DNA of 64,000 bases. Origin: Nannocystis exedens. Its GTDB lineage: Bacteria; Myxococcota_A; Polyangia; Polyangiales; Polyangiaceae. The notes under the pieces were generated by a model that was given only the letters and a program-made list of their open reading frames with translations, was not told the origin of the DNA and did not search any database. Both the position numbers and the translations under genes were made by a program. The DNA lies in the NCBI GenBank assembly GCA_945861885.1, contig CAMAVR010000006.1, positions 1-64,000 on the forward strand, written 5' to 3'. Of the stretch, positions 52,182 to 61,797 are shown piece after piece (the stretch's first letter is position 1; every line of letters starts with the position of its first letter).

Positions 52182-53237
52182 ATGATGAAACGTGAACTGA
52201 ATCGGCTCAGGATCGGATACGCGCCGATCTCAGGTAAACTTGATGCGCCGGGAGATCGTCGGCGGTTTGTTCACTACGCGCGAACGCGCGGCATTCAATT
52301 CGAAATGGCCGACCCGCGTCGCGATTATGATTTGGTGATTCTCTCCCAAGCGGCCGACATCACGGCATGGTCGAGGTACCGAAAAGGGAAGATTGTATAT
52401 GACCTCGTCGACGCCTATCTCGCTGTTCCGCGAACAGACCCACGCGCTCTGTTTCGTGGCTTAGGGAAATATCTGTCGAGACAAAGCCGTTTTCTTGAAC
52501 TCGATTTTCGGAAATCGATTGAAGCAATGTGTCGTCGCGCCGACGCGGTGCTCTGCTCGACCGTCGAGCAGCAAGGCGACATTGCCAACTATTGTGAAAA
52601 CGTTCGCGTAATTCTCGATATGCAAAGCGCGACGACGACAAAAGTAAAGCGCGAATACAAAGCGGCGTCACCGCCACGCCTTGTGTGGGAAGGGCTACCG
52701 TTCACGCTTGCCGCTTTTGAGCAAATTGCGGGCGCGCTCAGGCGCGTGCAGCGAAAAACGCAGTTTGAAATGCATATTGTTACCGACCTTCACTACTACC
52801 GCTATTTGAATCGGTACGCGAAAACGAGCACCGCGAGACTCGCAAATCGCCTCTTCGACAGCGCCCACTTGCACGCATGGAATGAGAGCAGCTGCGCGGA
52901 GATTATTTGCGCGAGCGATTTAGCACTCATCCCACTCAACCTGAACGACCCGTTTGCGCGTCGTAAACCAGAAAACAAACTGCTCCTGTTTTGGCGACTT
53001 GGGATGCCGACGCTAACGTCTGCAACGCCAGCGTACAGGCGAGCGATGCAAGGCGCGCAGCTGTCAATGGACTGCGCGACCGAGGGAGAGTGGGAAGTCG
53101 CGCTTGAAAAATATCTAACTGATGAATCGGCAAGGCGCGAAGCGGGGCAGCGAGGGCGCGCCTACGCGGAGCAGAAATATCCCGAGGACAAACTATTGGC
53201 CGCATGGGACGACGTTCTTGAGTCAGTCCTAATTTAG
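52182..53237 (+). CDS. Glycosyltransferase-like protein (GT4-like), divergent
   Basis: A 351-residue protein with weak GT-B features: an N-lobe with YDLVILSQAADI, then CSTVEQQGDIA, and a C-lobe where PENKLLLFWRLGMPTLTSATPAY resembles the donor-binding region with KPENKL in the usual E(x)7E place. The first conserved glycine-rich loop is missing. It sits in a run of GT and methyltransferase genes and so most likely transfers a sugar. It is divergent from the C-methyltransferase with 66 bp between. Confidence 0.65.
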   Translation: MMKRELNRLRIGYAPISGKLDAPGDRRRFVHYARTRGIQFEMADPRRDYDLVILSQAADITAWSRYRKGKIVYDLVDAYLAVPRTDPRALFRGLGKYLSRQSRFLELDFRKSIEAMCRRADAVLCSTVEQQGDIANYCENVRVILDMQSATTTKVKREYKAASPPRLVWEGLPFTLAAFEQIAGALRRVQRKTQFEMHIVTDLHYYRYLNRYAKTSTARLANRLFDSAHLHAWNESSCAEIICASDLALIPLNLNDPFARRKPENKLLLFWRLGMPTLTSATPAYRRAMQGAQLSMDCATEGEWEVALEKYLTDESARREAGQRGRAYAEQKYPEDKLLAAWDDVLESVLI

Positions 53238-53246
53238 GGGGGAAGT

Positions 53247-54422
53247 TTGGAAGAAAAGCGCCGAATTGTATTTGTAGTCGCGCAAGATTGGATGTTCGTA
53301 CAGTTTCGCATGGACCTGGCCCGTGCGCTGCGCGACGCGGGGACTGAAGTCAGCGTGATTGGCGCGCCAGGAGATGCCTATCCAGCAATCGAAGCGGAGC
53401 ACTTTCGTTTCTACCCGTGGTCGCTAAAGCGTCTTGGCAAAAACCCATTTGCTGAGGCGAATGCGGTTAGAGAACTGATCGCACTCTATCGCCGCCTTCG
53501 GCCAACAATTGCTCATCATGTCGCGATGAAGCCGATTTTATACGGAAGTATCGCGGCGCGTGCGACCGACACTCCAGCGGTCAACGCCGTCACGGGGCTC
53601 GGTCACGCCTTTATCGAAGGTGGTTCAGGCAGGAGAGCGCTTCGTGCAGGTATTGAGCAGGGGTATCGCTTTTGTTTGTCCGGAAAGCGGTCGATCACAA
53701 CTTTTCAAAATCGTGACGATCTAGAGCTGTTTGTTTCGCGCAAATTGGTCTCACGAAACAGCGTGCGTCTCATACGCGGGTCGGGCGTCGATGTTGTGAA
53801 GTTCCGTCCAAGCCCTGAGCCGAACACACCGGTTCGCGTACTGCTCCCCGCACGCATGCTCTGGGAAAAAGGGATTGGCGAATTCGTAGAAGCGGCGAAG
53901 ATTCTCCGCGCCAGAAAAGTGCCCTGCAAATTCATTCTCGCGGGGAAGCCCGATGAAGGCAATTTGGCCGCAATTTCAGTCGATCAACTGAATGCGTGGG
54001 GGCTTGAAGGCGCACTTCGGTGGATTGGACATCAGTCCGATATGCCGGCGCTCATTGCGAGCGCGCATATCGTCTGCCTGCCGTCGTATCGCGAAGGTGT
54101 CCCGCTCAGTCTGCTCGAAGCGGCGGCGTGCGGTCGAGCGATTGTGACAACCGATGTTCCGGGGTGCCGCGAAGTTGTCGTTCATGGAGAAAATGGGCTG
54201 CTCGTACCGGCGCGAGATTCCGAAACTTTGGCGCGTGCCATTGAGCAGCTCGTACTCGACAAGGAAACGCGAATCGAGATGGGAAAGCGGGGAAGAAAAA
54301 GAATTGTTCAGTATTTTTCAAAAGAGGAGGTGATCGAAGGGACCTTCGCCGTGTACAACTCGCTCCTGGGGAGTTCTTCCGGAGTTACGGGGCGATCGAA
54401 CCGGACGGACATACAGGGGTAG
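53247..54422 (+). CDS. Glycosyltransferase, GT4 family (PglA-like)
   Basis: TTG start at 53247 follows GGGGGGAAG. IVFVVAQDWMFVQFRMDLARAL is a PglA/PglJ-like opening. GLGHAFIEGG and IRGSGVDVVKFRPSP follow, then LLPARMLWEKGIGEFVEAA and LPSYREGVPLSLLEAAACGRAIV with the E(x)7E pair. Length 391. Relatives of this subgroup add HexNAc to undecaprenyl-pyrophosphate-linked sugars, the second step after a WecA-like enzyme; the WecA fusion is 4.5 kb downstream. Confidence 0.85.
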   Translation: MEEKRRIVFVVAQDWMFVQFRMDLARALRDAGTEVSVIGAPGDAYPAIEAEHFRFYPWSLKRLGKNPFAEANAVRELIALYRRLRPTIAHHVAMKPILYGSIAARATDTPAVNAVTGLGHAFIEGGSGRRALRAGIEQGYRFCLSGKRSITTFQNRDDLELFVSRKLVSRNSVRLIRGSGVDVVKFRPSPEPNTPVRVLLPARMLWEKGIGEFVEAAKILRARKVPCKFILAGKPDEGNLAAISVDQLNAWGLEGALRWIGHQSDMPALIASAHIVCLPSYREGVPLSLLEAAACGRAIVTTDVPGCREVVVHGENGLLVPARDSETLARAIEQLVLDKETRIEMGKRGRKRIVQYFSKEEVIEGTFAVYNSLLGSSSGVTGRSNRTDIQG

Positions 54423-54441
54423 TGGTGATCTAGGGGGGCGG

Positions 54442-55275
54442 GTGGAACACAATATCGAGCGACGAGATGTCGAGAGCTTCGGTTACGAATGGACGAAATT
54501 CGATCAGACCGAAGTGCCTATGGACGAGCTTCGGTGGCGCTTTAATGAGTATTTTTCATTATTTCCATGGAGCGAACTTCCGGCGAACGCCGTCGGGTTT
54601 GATCTAGGCTGCGGCAGTGGCCGATGGGCGAAATTCGTCGCTCCGCGGGTGCACCATCTTCACTGCATCGATGCCAGTGGCGATGCGTTGTGCTCTGCCA
54701 AAAAGTCGTTGGCATCGCTCCCCAATTGTGAATTCCATCACGCATCGGTTGACGCAATTCCGCTCGCCGACGCAAGTATGGATTTTGGCTATTCTTTGGG
54801 CGTTCTGCACCATGTTCCAGATTCGCTCGCTGGCCTCGTCTCGTGCGTGCGCAAGCTCAAGCTTGGGGCCCCGTTTTTGATCTATGTTTATTACGCGCTG
54901 GAAGATCGTTCGGCGGCATACCGCGCTCTGTGGCACGCAAGCACGCTTGTTCGCAAAGCGGTGGTTCGTTTGCCAACACGAGGTCGGGTCGTTGTGAGCG
55001 AAATCATTGCGAAGACGGTCTATTGGCCATTAGCGCGCGCATCGCGTTTTGCTGAAGCGAACGGTTTCGACGTATCGGGGCTTCCGCTATCGATTTACCG
55101 AAACATGAGCTTTCAAACGATGCGTACCGACGCGTACGACCGTTTTGCCACAAGTCTGGAAAAGCGATTTACCCGCGGAGAAGTCGCGCAATGGATGTCA
55201 AATGCCGGGCTCAGCCGCATTTCGTTTAGGGAGGGGACACCCTATTGGTGTGCGATCGGATATCGCGAAAATTAG
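54442..55275 (+). CDS. Class I SAM-dependent methyltransferase
   Basis: VGFDLGCGSGRWAKFVA is the SAM loop near residue 51, CIDASGDALCSAKK the acidic strand, and DFGYSLGVLHHVPDS the post-motif strand, typical of Methyltransf_11. A GTG at 54442 is used, behind GGGGGGCGG. The C-terminal half is hydrophobic in parts and may bind a lipid or large acceptor. A methylation role in the glycan is inferred. Confidence 0.82.
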   Translation: MEHNIERRDVESFGYEWTKFDQTEVPMDELRWRFNEYFSLFPWSELPANAVGFDLGCGSGRWAKFVAPRVHHLHCIDASGDALCSAKKSLASLPNCEFHHASVDAIPLADASMDFGYSLGVLHHVPDSLAGLVSCVRKLKLGAPFLIYVYYALEDRSAAYRALWHASTLVRKAVVRLPTRGRVVVSEIIAKTVYWPLARASRFAEANGFDVSGLPLSIYRNMSFQTMRTDAYDRFATSLEKRFTRGEVAQWMSNAGLSRISFREGTPYWCAIGYREN

Positions 55276-55337
55276 CGTTTGATAAACAGTGGTCCGGAAC
55301 AGAACGTGAACGGCAGCATTGCGGAAGTGGTGTGAAC

Positions 55338-56987
55338 ATGATGCGTGAGTCATTCACAAAAATAAAAAAGCTATTCGCGCACGGATGTTTTGATAGAGGC
55401 GGTCAGCCGCGGCTCTTCATGATTTGGTTCGCGTTTTTTGCCTATGCCGCGTCGTTGGCGCTGCTTTTGCAGTTCGTGGTTGTGCCTCATTTGCCCGCCG
55501 CAAACAATGGCGGCCATGGGCTGATGGAGCCGTACGATTTTACCGGCTTTCACGCCAACGCGACCAAAATGGTCAACGCGATTCATCAGCGGGGGTGGTC
55601 CGCTTGGGAGTTGCGCCCGCTCGATCAAGGCCCCGTGGGGATGACCGCGCTCATCTACGCGCTGAGCTGGCCCGAACCGTGGGCACTGATTCCCGTGCAC
55701 GCGTCGCTGCACGCGCTTGCCGGGCTGATGTTGGTGCTGATTCTCGAACGCTTTGTTGCAAGTCGCCGCGTTGCCGTTCTTTGTGTCCTGCCGTTTGTGC
55801 TTTTTCCGTCCGCGCTGGCGTGGTACGGCCAGATTCATCGAGAGCCTTACGTTATCCCCGGCTATTTTCTCTTTTTGTGGGGGTGGCTCCGCCTGCTCGG
55901 CTCGCCCGCTGAACTGCCGTCAAACAAGTCGGCCAACCGCGGTTTGTTGAGCATCGCGTGCGGAGCGACGCTGGTGTGGATTATGCGCCCTTACGCGAGC
56001 GATTTTTTACGCGTGTATGGCGCTGCGTTTGTCATGGTGGCAATTGTTGTCTGGGGGCGCCGACGGCTGAGCCGCGCTTGCGACCTGAGTCAGCTGGTTA
56101 GAGGAGTTACCTATTCGGTGGCGGCGTTTGTATTTTTATGGGTGCTGTCGCAAGGCGCCAAAATTGAAAAAACGTTTGGTCCGAGCGGCCCGATTGCCGC
56201 GAAAATTTCAACCGTGGTTGGCTTTCTTCAACATGTGCCGAAGGGGCCTCCAGGGGCGCAAGAGGCGCTCCCGATGAAGGCGGTGTTACCGGCCGCGGCT
56301 CCGGCAAAGGGGCTCCCGCAACCGGTACCGGTTGTTGCACCGCTGCCGCCCCCTCCGGCCCCTCCCGATATCTTCGCGCAATCTCCAGAATGGCAAACAA
56401 CTTGGTGGTTGCCGCGATCGCTTGATGAGACTTTTCTAATCATCGCAAAAAAGCGAAATGGCTTCTGCAACTCTTTCCCCGATGCGCGCACGGCCGTCGA
56501 TGAGGACATTCGCTTTCACAGCGCAGGGGATGTTATTCGTCATATCCCGCGAGCGTTACAACTCGCGCTGTTCGCGCCGTTCCCGACTCAGTGGTTTGAA
56601 GGGAGCGATAGGGGGCGTCCATCGGCTGTAAGCAGTTGGAAAAGGCGCGCCGGTGCGTTCGAAATGGTGATCGTCGACTTCGCGCTCCTCTTTTTTCCCC
56701 TAGCGCTCTGGTCGCAGCGAAAGCGCGCGAACATGTGGGTTCTTATTAGTTTTTGTACTGGAATGCTTATGGTGCACGCCTTCGTGATCAACAATATCGG
56801 AACGCTGTATCGATTTCGCTATCCGTTCTTAATGACGTTTGTCGCGTTCGGGCTCGCCGAGTTTTACGCTATTGTCGCGCGCAAACGCGCCCGCAAAGGC
56901 GTCGAATCGAACGTAGATTGCGATAGTTTTTTAGGCTCAAGTTATTTACACTCGCCAAAAGAGCGGCCATCCGTGACGAGTCGCTAG
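55338..56987 (+). CDS. Polytopic membrane protein, GT-C-like, paralogue of 46889-48409
   Basis: Start at ATG 55338 behind GGAAGTGG, 549 residues. It shares HGLM/GHGLI, the WSAWEL block, EPWALIPVHASLHALAG, AWYGQIHREPY and FPTQWFEG with the protein at 46889, but carries a Pro/Ala-rich insertion at about residues 315-355 that the paralogue lacks. About ten membrane helices. The insert looks periplasmic and unstructured. Predicted role is a periplasmic GT-C transferase or polymerase; unnamed family. Confidence 0.6.
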   Translation: MMRESFTKIKKLFAHGCFDRGGQPRLFMIWFAFFAYAASLALLLQFVVVPHLPAANNGGHGLMEPYDFTGFHANATKMVNAIHQRGWSAWELRPLDQGPVGMTALIYALSWPEPWALIPVHASLHALAGLMLVLILERFVASRRVAVLCVLPFVLFPSALAWYGQIHREPYVIPGYFLFLWGWLRLLGSPAELPSNKSANRGLLSIACGATLVWIMRPYASDFLRVYGAAFVMVAIVVWGRRRLSRACDLSQLVRGVTYSVAAFVFLWVLSQGAKIEKTFGPSGPIAAKISTVVGFLQHVPKGPPGAQEALPMKAVLPAAAPAKGLPQPVPVVAPLPPPPAPPDIFAQSPEWQTTWWLPRSLDETFLIIAKKRNGFCNSFPDARTAVDEDIRFHSAGDVIRHIPRALQLALFAPFPTQWFEGSDRGRPSAVSSWKRRAGAFEMVIVDFALLFFPLALWSQRKRANMWVLISFCTGMLMVHAFVINNIGTLYRFRYPFLMTFVAFGLAEFYAIVARKRARKGVESNVDCDSFLGSSYLHSPKERPSVTSR

Positions 56988-57012
56988 GTGCAGCGGAAGA
57001 GTTGGGGGGGGA

Positions 57013-58011
57013 ATGCGTTTTTTGATCACTGGCGGTGCAGGTTTTATCGGTTCGCATCTCGCGGAAGAGCTTTTACGCAAAGGGAACGAAGTCGCGATTA
57101 TCGACGATCTGTCGACGGGCAGCATCGCGAATATTCAGCACTTAAAAGGCAAGCGCGGCTTTAGCTACACCATCGATAGTTGCGCCAATGTTCCGCTCGT
57201 CGCCGAACTGATCGACCAATGCGATGTCATCTATCACCTCGCCGCGGCCGTAGGCGTCAAGCTGATCGTTCAGTCGCCAGTGCGCACCATCGAGACGAAT
57301 ATCAAGCTCACCGAAATCGTTCTCGAATTAGCCAATCGAAAAAAGCGTCCGACGTTTATCGCCTCGACGAGCGAAGTGTACGGAAAGAGCCTTCAACTGC
57401 CGTTTTCCGAAGATGGCGATCTCGTCATCGGAGCGACAACGCAAGGGCGATGGTCGTATGCCTGTTCAAAAGCGATCGATGAATTTTTGGCGCTCGCATA
57501 CTGGAAAGAGAAGCGCCTTCCGACCGTTGTGGCGCGCCTCTTCAACACAGTCGGCCCGCGTCAAACCGGTCACTACGGCATGGTCGTCCCAAGCTTTGTG
57601 CGACAAGCGTTGAGCAACCGGCCGATCACCGTTTACGGCGACGGCGAGCAATCACGCTGTTTTACGCACGTCTCTGATGTTGTTCGCGCGCTTATCGCGC
57701 TCATGCAAGACGAGCAGTGCATCGGCCACGTTTTCAATGTGGGGAACAACGTCGAAATTTCGATCAGTAACCTCGCTAAAACGATCCGCCAGTTAACCGG
57801 ATCGAAGTCCGAGATCACATTTACTCCTTACGACAAAGCATACGGTGCAGGTTTCGAAGACATGCGCCGCCGCATCCCCGATCTTTCGAAAATACGAAAC
57901 ACTCTTGGATGGGAGCCGTCGATCGATCTTATGCGCACACTGCGCGATGTTATCGGTCATGAGCGCGGCGACGCGGTGTCTGCCGGGGATGCATGCAGCG
58001 ATATTGCGTAG
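57013..58011 (+). CDS. NDP-sugar epimerase/decarboxylase-like SDR
   Basis: ITGGAGFIGSHLAEELL, IDDLSTGSIANI, HLAAAVGVKLIV, ASTSEVYGKS and catalytic YACSK with RLFNTVGPRQ. Length 332. It resembles GalE and UDP-glucuronate decarboxylase groups; VGVKLIVQSPV is a common feature of this epimerase branch. SD is GGGGGGG. The next gene, the WecA fusion, overlaps its end by 19 bp, so it probably provides the first HexNAc or similar sugar-phosphate donor. Confidence 0.8.
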   Translation: MRFLITGGAGFIGSHLAEELLRKGNEVAIIDDLSTGSIANIQHLKGKRGFSYTIDSCANVPLVAELIDQCDVIYHLAAAVGVKLIVQSPVRTIETNIKLTEIVLELANRKKRPTFIASTSEVYGKSLQLPFSEDGDLVIGATTQGRWSYACSKAIDEFLALAYWKEKRLPTVVARLFNTVGPRQTGHYGMVVPSFVRQALSNRPITVYGDGEQSRCFTHVSDVVRALIALMQDEQCIGHVFNVGNNVEISISNLAKTIRQLTGSKSEITFTPYDKAYGAGFEDMRRRIPDLSKIRNTLGWEPSIDLMRTLRDVIGHERGDAVSAGDACSDIA

Positions 58012-59777
58012 CGTTTGCTGCCGCTCTGCCGCTCTCGCTACTCTTTACGTTCGTCGTTCGCGAGATCTCGCGGCGAAGAGGGTGGGTGGCGAAGCCAAGA
58101 GCCGACCGGTGGCACAAGCGCCCGACCGCGCTCCTCGGTGGGACGGCTATTTTTGGTGCATTTGCAATCTCCTGGGCGCTCGGTCGCACCGACGACGTGC
58201 ACGACTTTGGATTGATTGTCGCCTGTTCGTCATGCCTATTTTTGCTCGGGCTTGTGGATGATTTTGTTCAACTCTCGCCGATCACAAAGCTCATCGGTCA
58301 GATCGCCGTCGCTGTGCTGTTTACAACGTTTGGCCTTCGCCTTCATTGGCTTCCCCTAACGCTTCTCGATCAGGCGGTCACGGTTGTTTGGCTCGTCGGG
58401 ATCACCAACGCCGTCAATTTGCTCGACAACATGGATGGCCTTGCGGGGGGCGTTTCTGCGATCGCCGCGGCCTATCTTACTGTGTATTGCGACGTGGCCG
58501 GACAACAAGGCGCCGCGACATTGGCCGCCGCGCTCACCGGGTCGCTGCTCGGGTTTCTTGTCTTTAACTTTAATCCCGCCTCAATTTTTATGGGCGATTG
58601 CGGGTCGCTTTTTCTAGGGTTTACGCTTGCAGCGCTCGCGTTGGTCCGCAATCAGCCGCAGCTGCAGCCGACAATTCTGTCGTCGGTCTCGATGCCGGTG
58701 CTCCTTCTTTTTGTGCCCATTTTGGATACATCGCTCGTTGCGATCAATCGCGCGCTTCATGAACGACGCATTTCGCAAGGGGGCCGAGACCATTCGTCGC
58801 ATCGCCTCATCGCGCTCGGCCTTAGCGAGCGGGGCGCGGTGTTCACATTGTGGGTCGTTGGCGCGGCATCGGGAGGCTTGGCGCTCTCTGTTCCCGATAT
58901 GTCGCGGGCGGTGGCCGTGCTGGTCATTCCGCTTTTCGCCCTCGCGCTCATCTTCTTTTTCGTCTTTGTAGGTCAGGTTACTGTGTATCAGCCGAAGGAG
59001 CGGAGGCGCGGTGAACGGCGCGCCGCACTCGTACCTGTTCTGGCCAATCTTTCAAAACGGGCCCATATTTTCGAGGTTTCGAGCGATCTTGTCGTGATCG
59101 CGCTGTCGTACTACGCGGCGTACCTCCTGCGCTTCGACGGCCAGATTGAATATCCGTATTACGATCGATGCATTTCAACGCTGCCGATCGTTGTTGTGAT
59201 TCAGCTGTCGGTTTTTGTCGCGGCCGGTGTTTATCGTCGCGTCTGGCGATACATCTCAACGCACGATGTGACGACACTCTTTACGACGGTGACGGTCGGC
59301 TGGGCGATTTCAACCGGCTACGTCGCGCTCATCATGCCCAAGGGTGAATACTCGCGAACCGCTTTCGTTATTTACGGGGTTCTCGTATTTTCCGGCGTCG
59401 TCGGCACTCGTTACAGCTTGCGGCTGCTGCGCGACTGGCTAAAGAAAACTCACCCGCCGGCCGGGGCGAAGCGCGTCATTATTTACGGCGCAGGCGACGC
59501 GGGCGAACTTCTGCTTCGTGAAATTCAGAACAACCGAGGGCTTAACCTGTTCCCGGTAGGTTTTATCGACGACGATCCGCGCAAACAGGGGAGCGTGATT
59601 CACGGAGTGCGCGTGCTCGGCCCGCTGGAGACGCTCTACGTTTCGTCGGCCGAACCGTCGTTTCAGGAGGTTGTCGTTTCGATTCAGCAGCTTGGCCATG
59701 ATCGCATCCAGCTGCTCGATCAGTTGTGCGCATCGCGCGGCCTGAGCCGCCGAAGTCTTCACTTTGTTCTAAAATAA
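57993..59777 (+). CDS. Fusion: WecA/MraY-type sugar-1-P transferase plus FlaA1/CapD N-terminal half
   Basis: Residues 1-320 are the polyprenyl-phosphate HexNAc-1-P transferase: several helices, DD at 89-90, NLLDNMDGLAGG (143-152), FMGDCGSLFLG and the HSSHR motif at 267-271. Residues about 360-470 contain four more hydrophobic segments. Residues about 493-590 form a Rossmann-like domain starting VIIYGAGDAGELLL, the N-terminal half found in FlaA1/CapD/WbpM membrane dehydratases. The catalytic C-terminal SDR half of those proteins is missing. So the protein likely starts glycan assembly and carries a nucleotide-binding sensor or partner domain. Both domains are in one frame without a stop. Confidence 0.82.
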   Translation: MQRYCVAFAAALPLSLLFTFVVREISRRRGWVAKPRADRWHKRPTALLGGTAIFGAFAISWALGRTDDVHDFGLIVACSSCLFLLGLVDDFVQLSPITKLIGQIAVAVLFTTFGLRLHWLPLTLLDQAVTVVWLVGITNAVNLLDNMDGLAGGVSAIAAAYLTVYCDVAGQQGAATLAAALTGSLLGFLVFNFNPASIFMGDCGSLFLGFTLAALALVRNQPQLQPTILSSVSMPVLLLFVPILDTSLVAINRALHERRISQGGRDHSSHRLIALGLSERGAVFTLWVVGAASGGLALSVPDMSRAVAVLVIPLFALALIFFFVFVGQVTVYQPKERRRGERRAALVPVLANLSKRAHIFEVSSDLVVIALSYYAAYLLRFDGQIEYPYYDRCISTLPIVVVIQLSVFVAAGVYRRVWRYISTHDVTTLFTTVTVGWAISTGYVALIMPKGEYSRTAFVIYGVLVFSGVVGTRYSLRLLRDWLKKTHPPAGAKRVIIYGAGDAGELLLREIQNNRGLNLFPVGFIDDDPRKQGSVIHGVRVLGPLETLYVSSAEPSFQEVVVSIQQLGHDRIQLLDQLCASRGLSRRSLHFVLK

Positions 59778-59791
59778 CAGGCGGAGTGGTC

Positions 59792-61768
59792 ATGCTTCGA
59801 TTGATTCGCTTTTGGTTGTTCGCGATACCAGTCGCGTGCCTTGCTGTCGTACCGTACGCATATTCGTTTGAGGTACGCCGAATCTATTCGCTGCCAAAAT
59901 CGAGCGCGATCATCGTTTCGGCAACGGTTCTGATTTTTGCGCTGCTCTACGCCCTGATCTGCTCCGGCGCCTATCGAAAACTATGGAGCGGAGTCGCGCT
60001 TCTTTTCGCCGTCGACATCGCCTCTACCGCAGTCTCATATTTCGCAAGCGAAAATGAATACATCGCTCTGTTCGGGCGATTTGAACGGGTGAACGGGTCG
60101 CTCGTCTTTTTATCTGTTTTGACAGTCGCGTTCAGTCTGTTTGTCGGAATCGATCAAGATCGCCGACGCTTCAAGACAGCGCTAGTCGCGATCACGATCG
60201 CGTCGATCCCGGTCTGCATCTACGGCCTGCTCGACACGGCACCGCGCGCTCAGGGAACGTTCGGAAACCCGAACTTTTACGCTAATTATCTGCTATTTCC
60301 GCTCTTCGTAACGCTCGGAATGTTGGTCGCCACGATTGTGTCGCGTCGCGCGTCGAACGCGGCCCCCCAGGCGAGCGGGCTATTCGCGGCGAAGTGCGCG
60401 CTGTTCGGCGGAGCGCTTCTTCTGATTGCCATCGAGCTAGTCGCGTCGGGTACGCGCGGCGCATGGGTCGGCGCGGCTGCAGGAGCGTTCGCATTCGTTG
60501 TCTACGGTTCGTTTTGTATCAAGCGGGTGGCGGCGCGGTCGACGCTCGTTATCTCGCTTTTTTCGTTGCTCGGTTTAGTGGCCTTGGCGGCCGCCGCTTT
60601 CGTCCTTCGTCACGCGCTCCAGGCTGGAGGGGGGATGGCCGCCACTGCAGGAGGGCGCTTTCTCGTCTGGCGTGACGCGATCGCCATTCTCCCAAATGTG
60701 ATGAAAACGGGCGCAGGGTTCGACAACTTTCACGGCGCATTTATGCCGCATCGCTCACTCGAGCTGGTTCGCCTTATGCCGGGCGTCGATTGGGATACCG
60801 CGCACAGCACGCCGCTCCAAATTCTTGTCACGCGAGGCATCCTTGGCGTGGGCGCGTATGTCTCTCTGATCGGTTTGTTAATCTATTCGGTTTCGAAAGC
60901 GATGCGTCGGGCCGGCGTCGGTGATCGTTTGATTCTCGGCGGCGTAGCGTCGTCGTACATCGCGTATGTCGCGCACAATCTGGCGAACGTCGATATCTCC
61001 GCGACGAGTCTCTACAACTACGCGTTCTTAGCGCTCGGCGCGTCGGCGTCGTGTTGCTGGGCGAGTCCGGCTCGCGCGGAGGCGACGCGCGCTGAGACAA
61101 GCCGTGTACCAAAGGAGCCTCGATCTAAGTTATGGGCGCGAGTGTCGGTCGGGAGCGCACTGTCGGTCGCCGCCATCGCCGTGTTTATCGCCGAAGCGCG
61201 TTGGCTGAATTCGCTGTTCATCGCCGACCACGAGTCGGCAGTCGCGAATGCCTGGGCTCAACAAGGGATAACGAAAGAGGCGCTCGCGGAGCACGCGCCG
61301 CAAAACTCGCTCTTGCATGCGGGGATTGCGCGAGAAGCTGCGCCGTATGAGTCGTTTTATCGGGCTCAGCTTGCCGACGCGCTGCTATGGCTAAGCCGAG
61401 TTCAATCAGGTCGCGCACGAGATACATCGCTCGAAGTTGGTCAGCGGGAGGCCGAAGCGGCGACGGAGCATGCTGACAATCCGACAAAAGCGCAGACCCT
61501 TGTTTCAAATTTTTATCGGCTCCGAAACGACATTCCTAGGGCGATTAAAGCGCTCGAAGCGGCGTCGGCTGACGACCCTTATCAATTCGAAGTGCGGCTA
61601 GAGTACGCGCGTCTGCTGGTGCGCGCAGGCCGACCCGATGATGCGCGATTGCAGGTCATGCTCGCACTTGAACTGGTCCCCAATGATCCCGACGCGCTTG
61701 CTCTAAAAAGCGCGCTCGAAGCCGGCGTTGTCGATTTAGCCTCGGCCGCTCTTGAGCGACGACCGTGA
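59792..61768 (+). CDS. O-antigen ligase/polymerase (WaaL/Wzy/PglL-like) with TPR tail
   Basis: Start at ATG 59792 with a GGCGGAG site (658 residues). Twelve or so hydrophobic segments fill residues 1-470. DWDTAHSTPLQILVTRGILGVGAY is the Wzy_C-type segment with the conserved His, and GRFLVWRDAI precedes it. The C-terminal 170 residues have helical repeats (NPTKAQTLVSNFYRL, RAIKALEAASADDPY, ALELVPNDPDALALKS) like TPRs. TPR tails occur in O-oligosaccharyltransferases and in O-antigen ligase family proteins. It is the last gene of the cluster and may ligate the glycan to lipid A core or protein. A crotonase remnant begins about 30 bp after its stop on the other strand. Confidence 0.8.
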   Translation: MLRLIRFWLFAIPVACLAVVPYAYSFEVRRIYSLPKSSAIIVSATVLIFALLYALICSGAYRKLWSGVALLFAVDIASTAVSYFASENEYIALFGRFERVNGSLVFLSVLTVAFSLFVGIDQDRRRFKTALVAITIASIPVCIYGLLDTAPRAQGTFGNPNFYANYLLFPLFVTLGMLVATIVSRRASNAAPQASGLFAAKCALFGGALLLIAIELVASGTRGAWVGAAAGAFAFVVYGSFCIKRVAARSTLVISLFSLLGLVALAAAAFVLRHALQAGGGMAATAGGRFLVWRDAIAILPNVMKTGAGFDNFHGAFMPHRSLELVRLMPGVDWDTAHSTPLQILVTRGILGVGAYVSLIGLLIYSVSKAMRRAGVGDRLILGGVASSYIAYVAHNLANVDISATSLYNYAFLALGASASCCWASPARAEATRAETSRVPKEPRSKLWARVSVGSALSVAAIAVFIAEARWLNSLFIADHESAVANAWAQQGITKEALAEHAPQNSLLHAGIAREAAPYESFYRAQLADALLWLSRVQSGRARDTSLEVGQREAEAATEHADNPTKAQTLVSNFYRLRNDIPRAIKALEAASADDPYQFEVRLEYARLLVRAGRPDDARLQVMLALELVPNDPDALALKSALEAGVVDLASAALERRP

Positions 61769-61797
61769 CGCGAACGCTTTGGCCCCCTCGATCCCTT

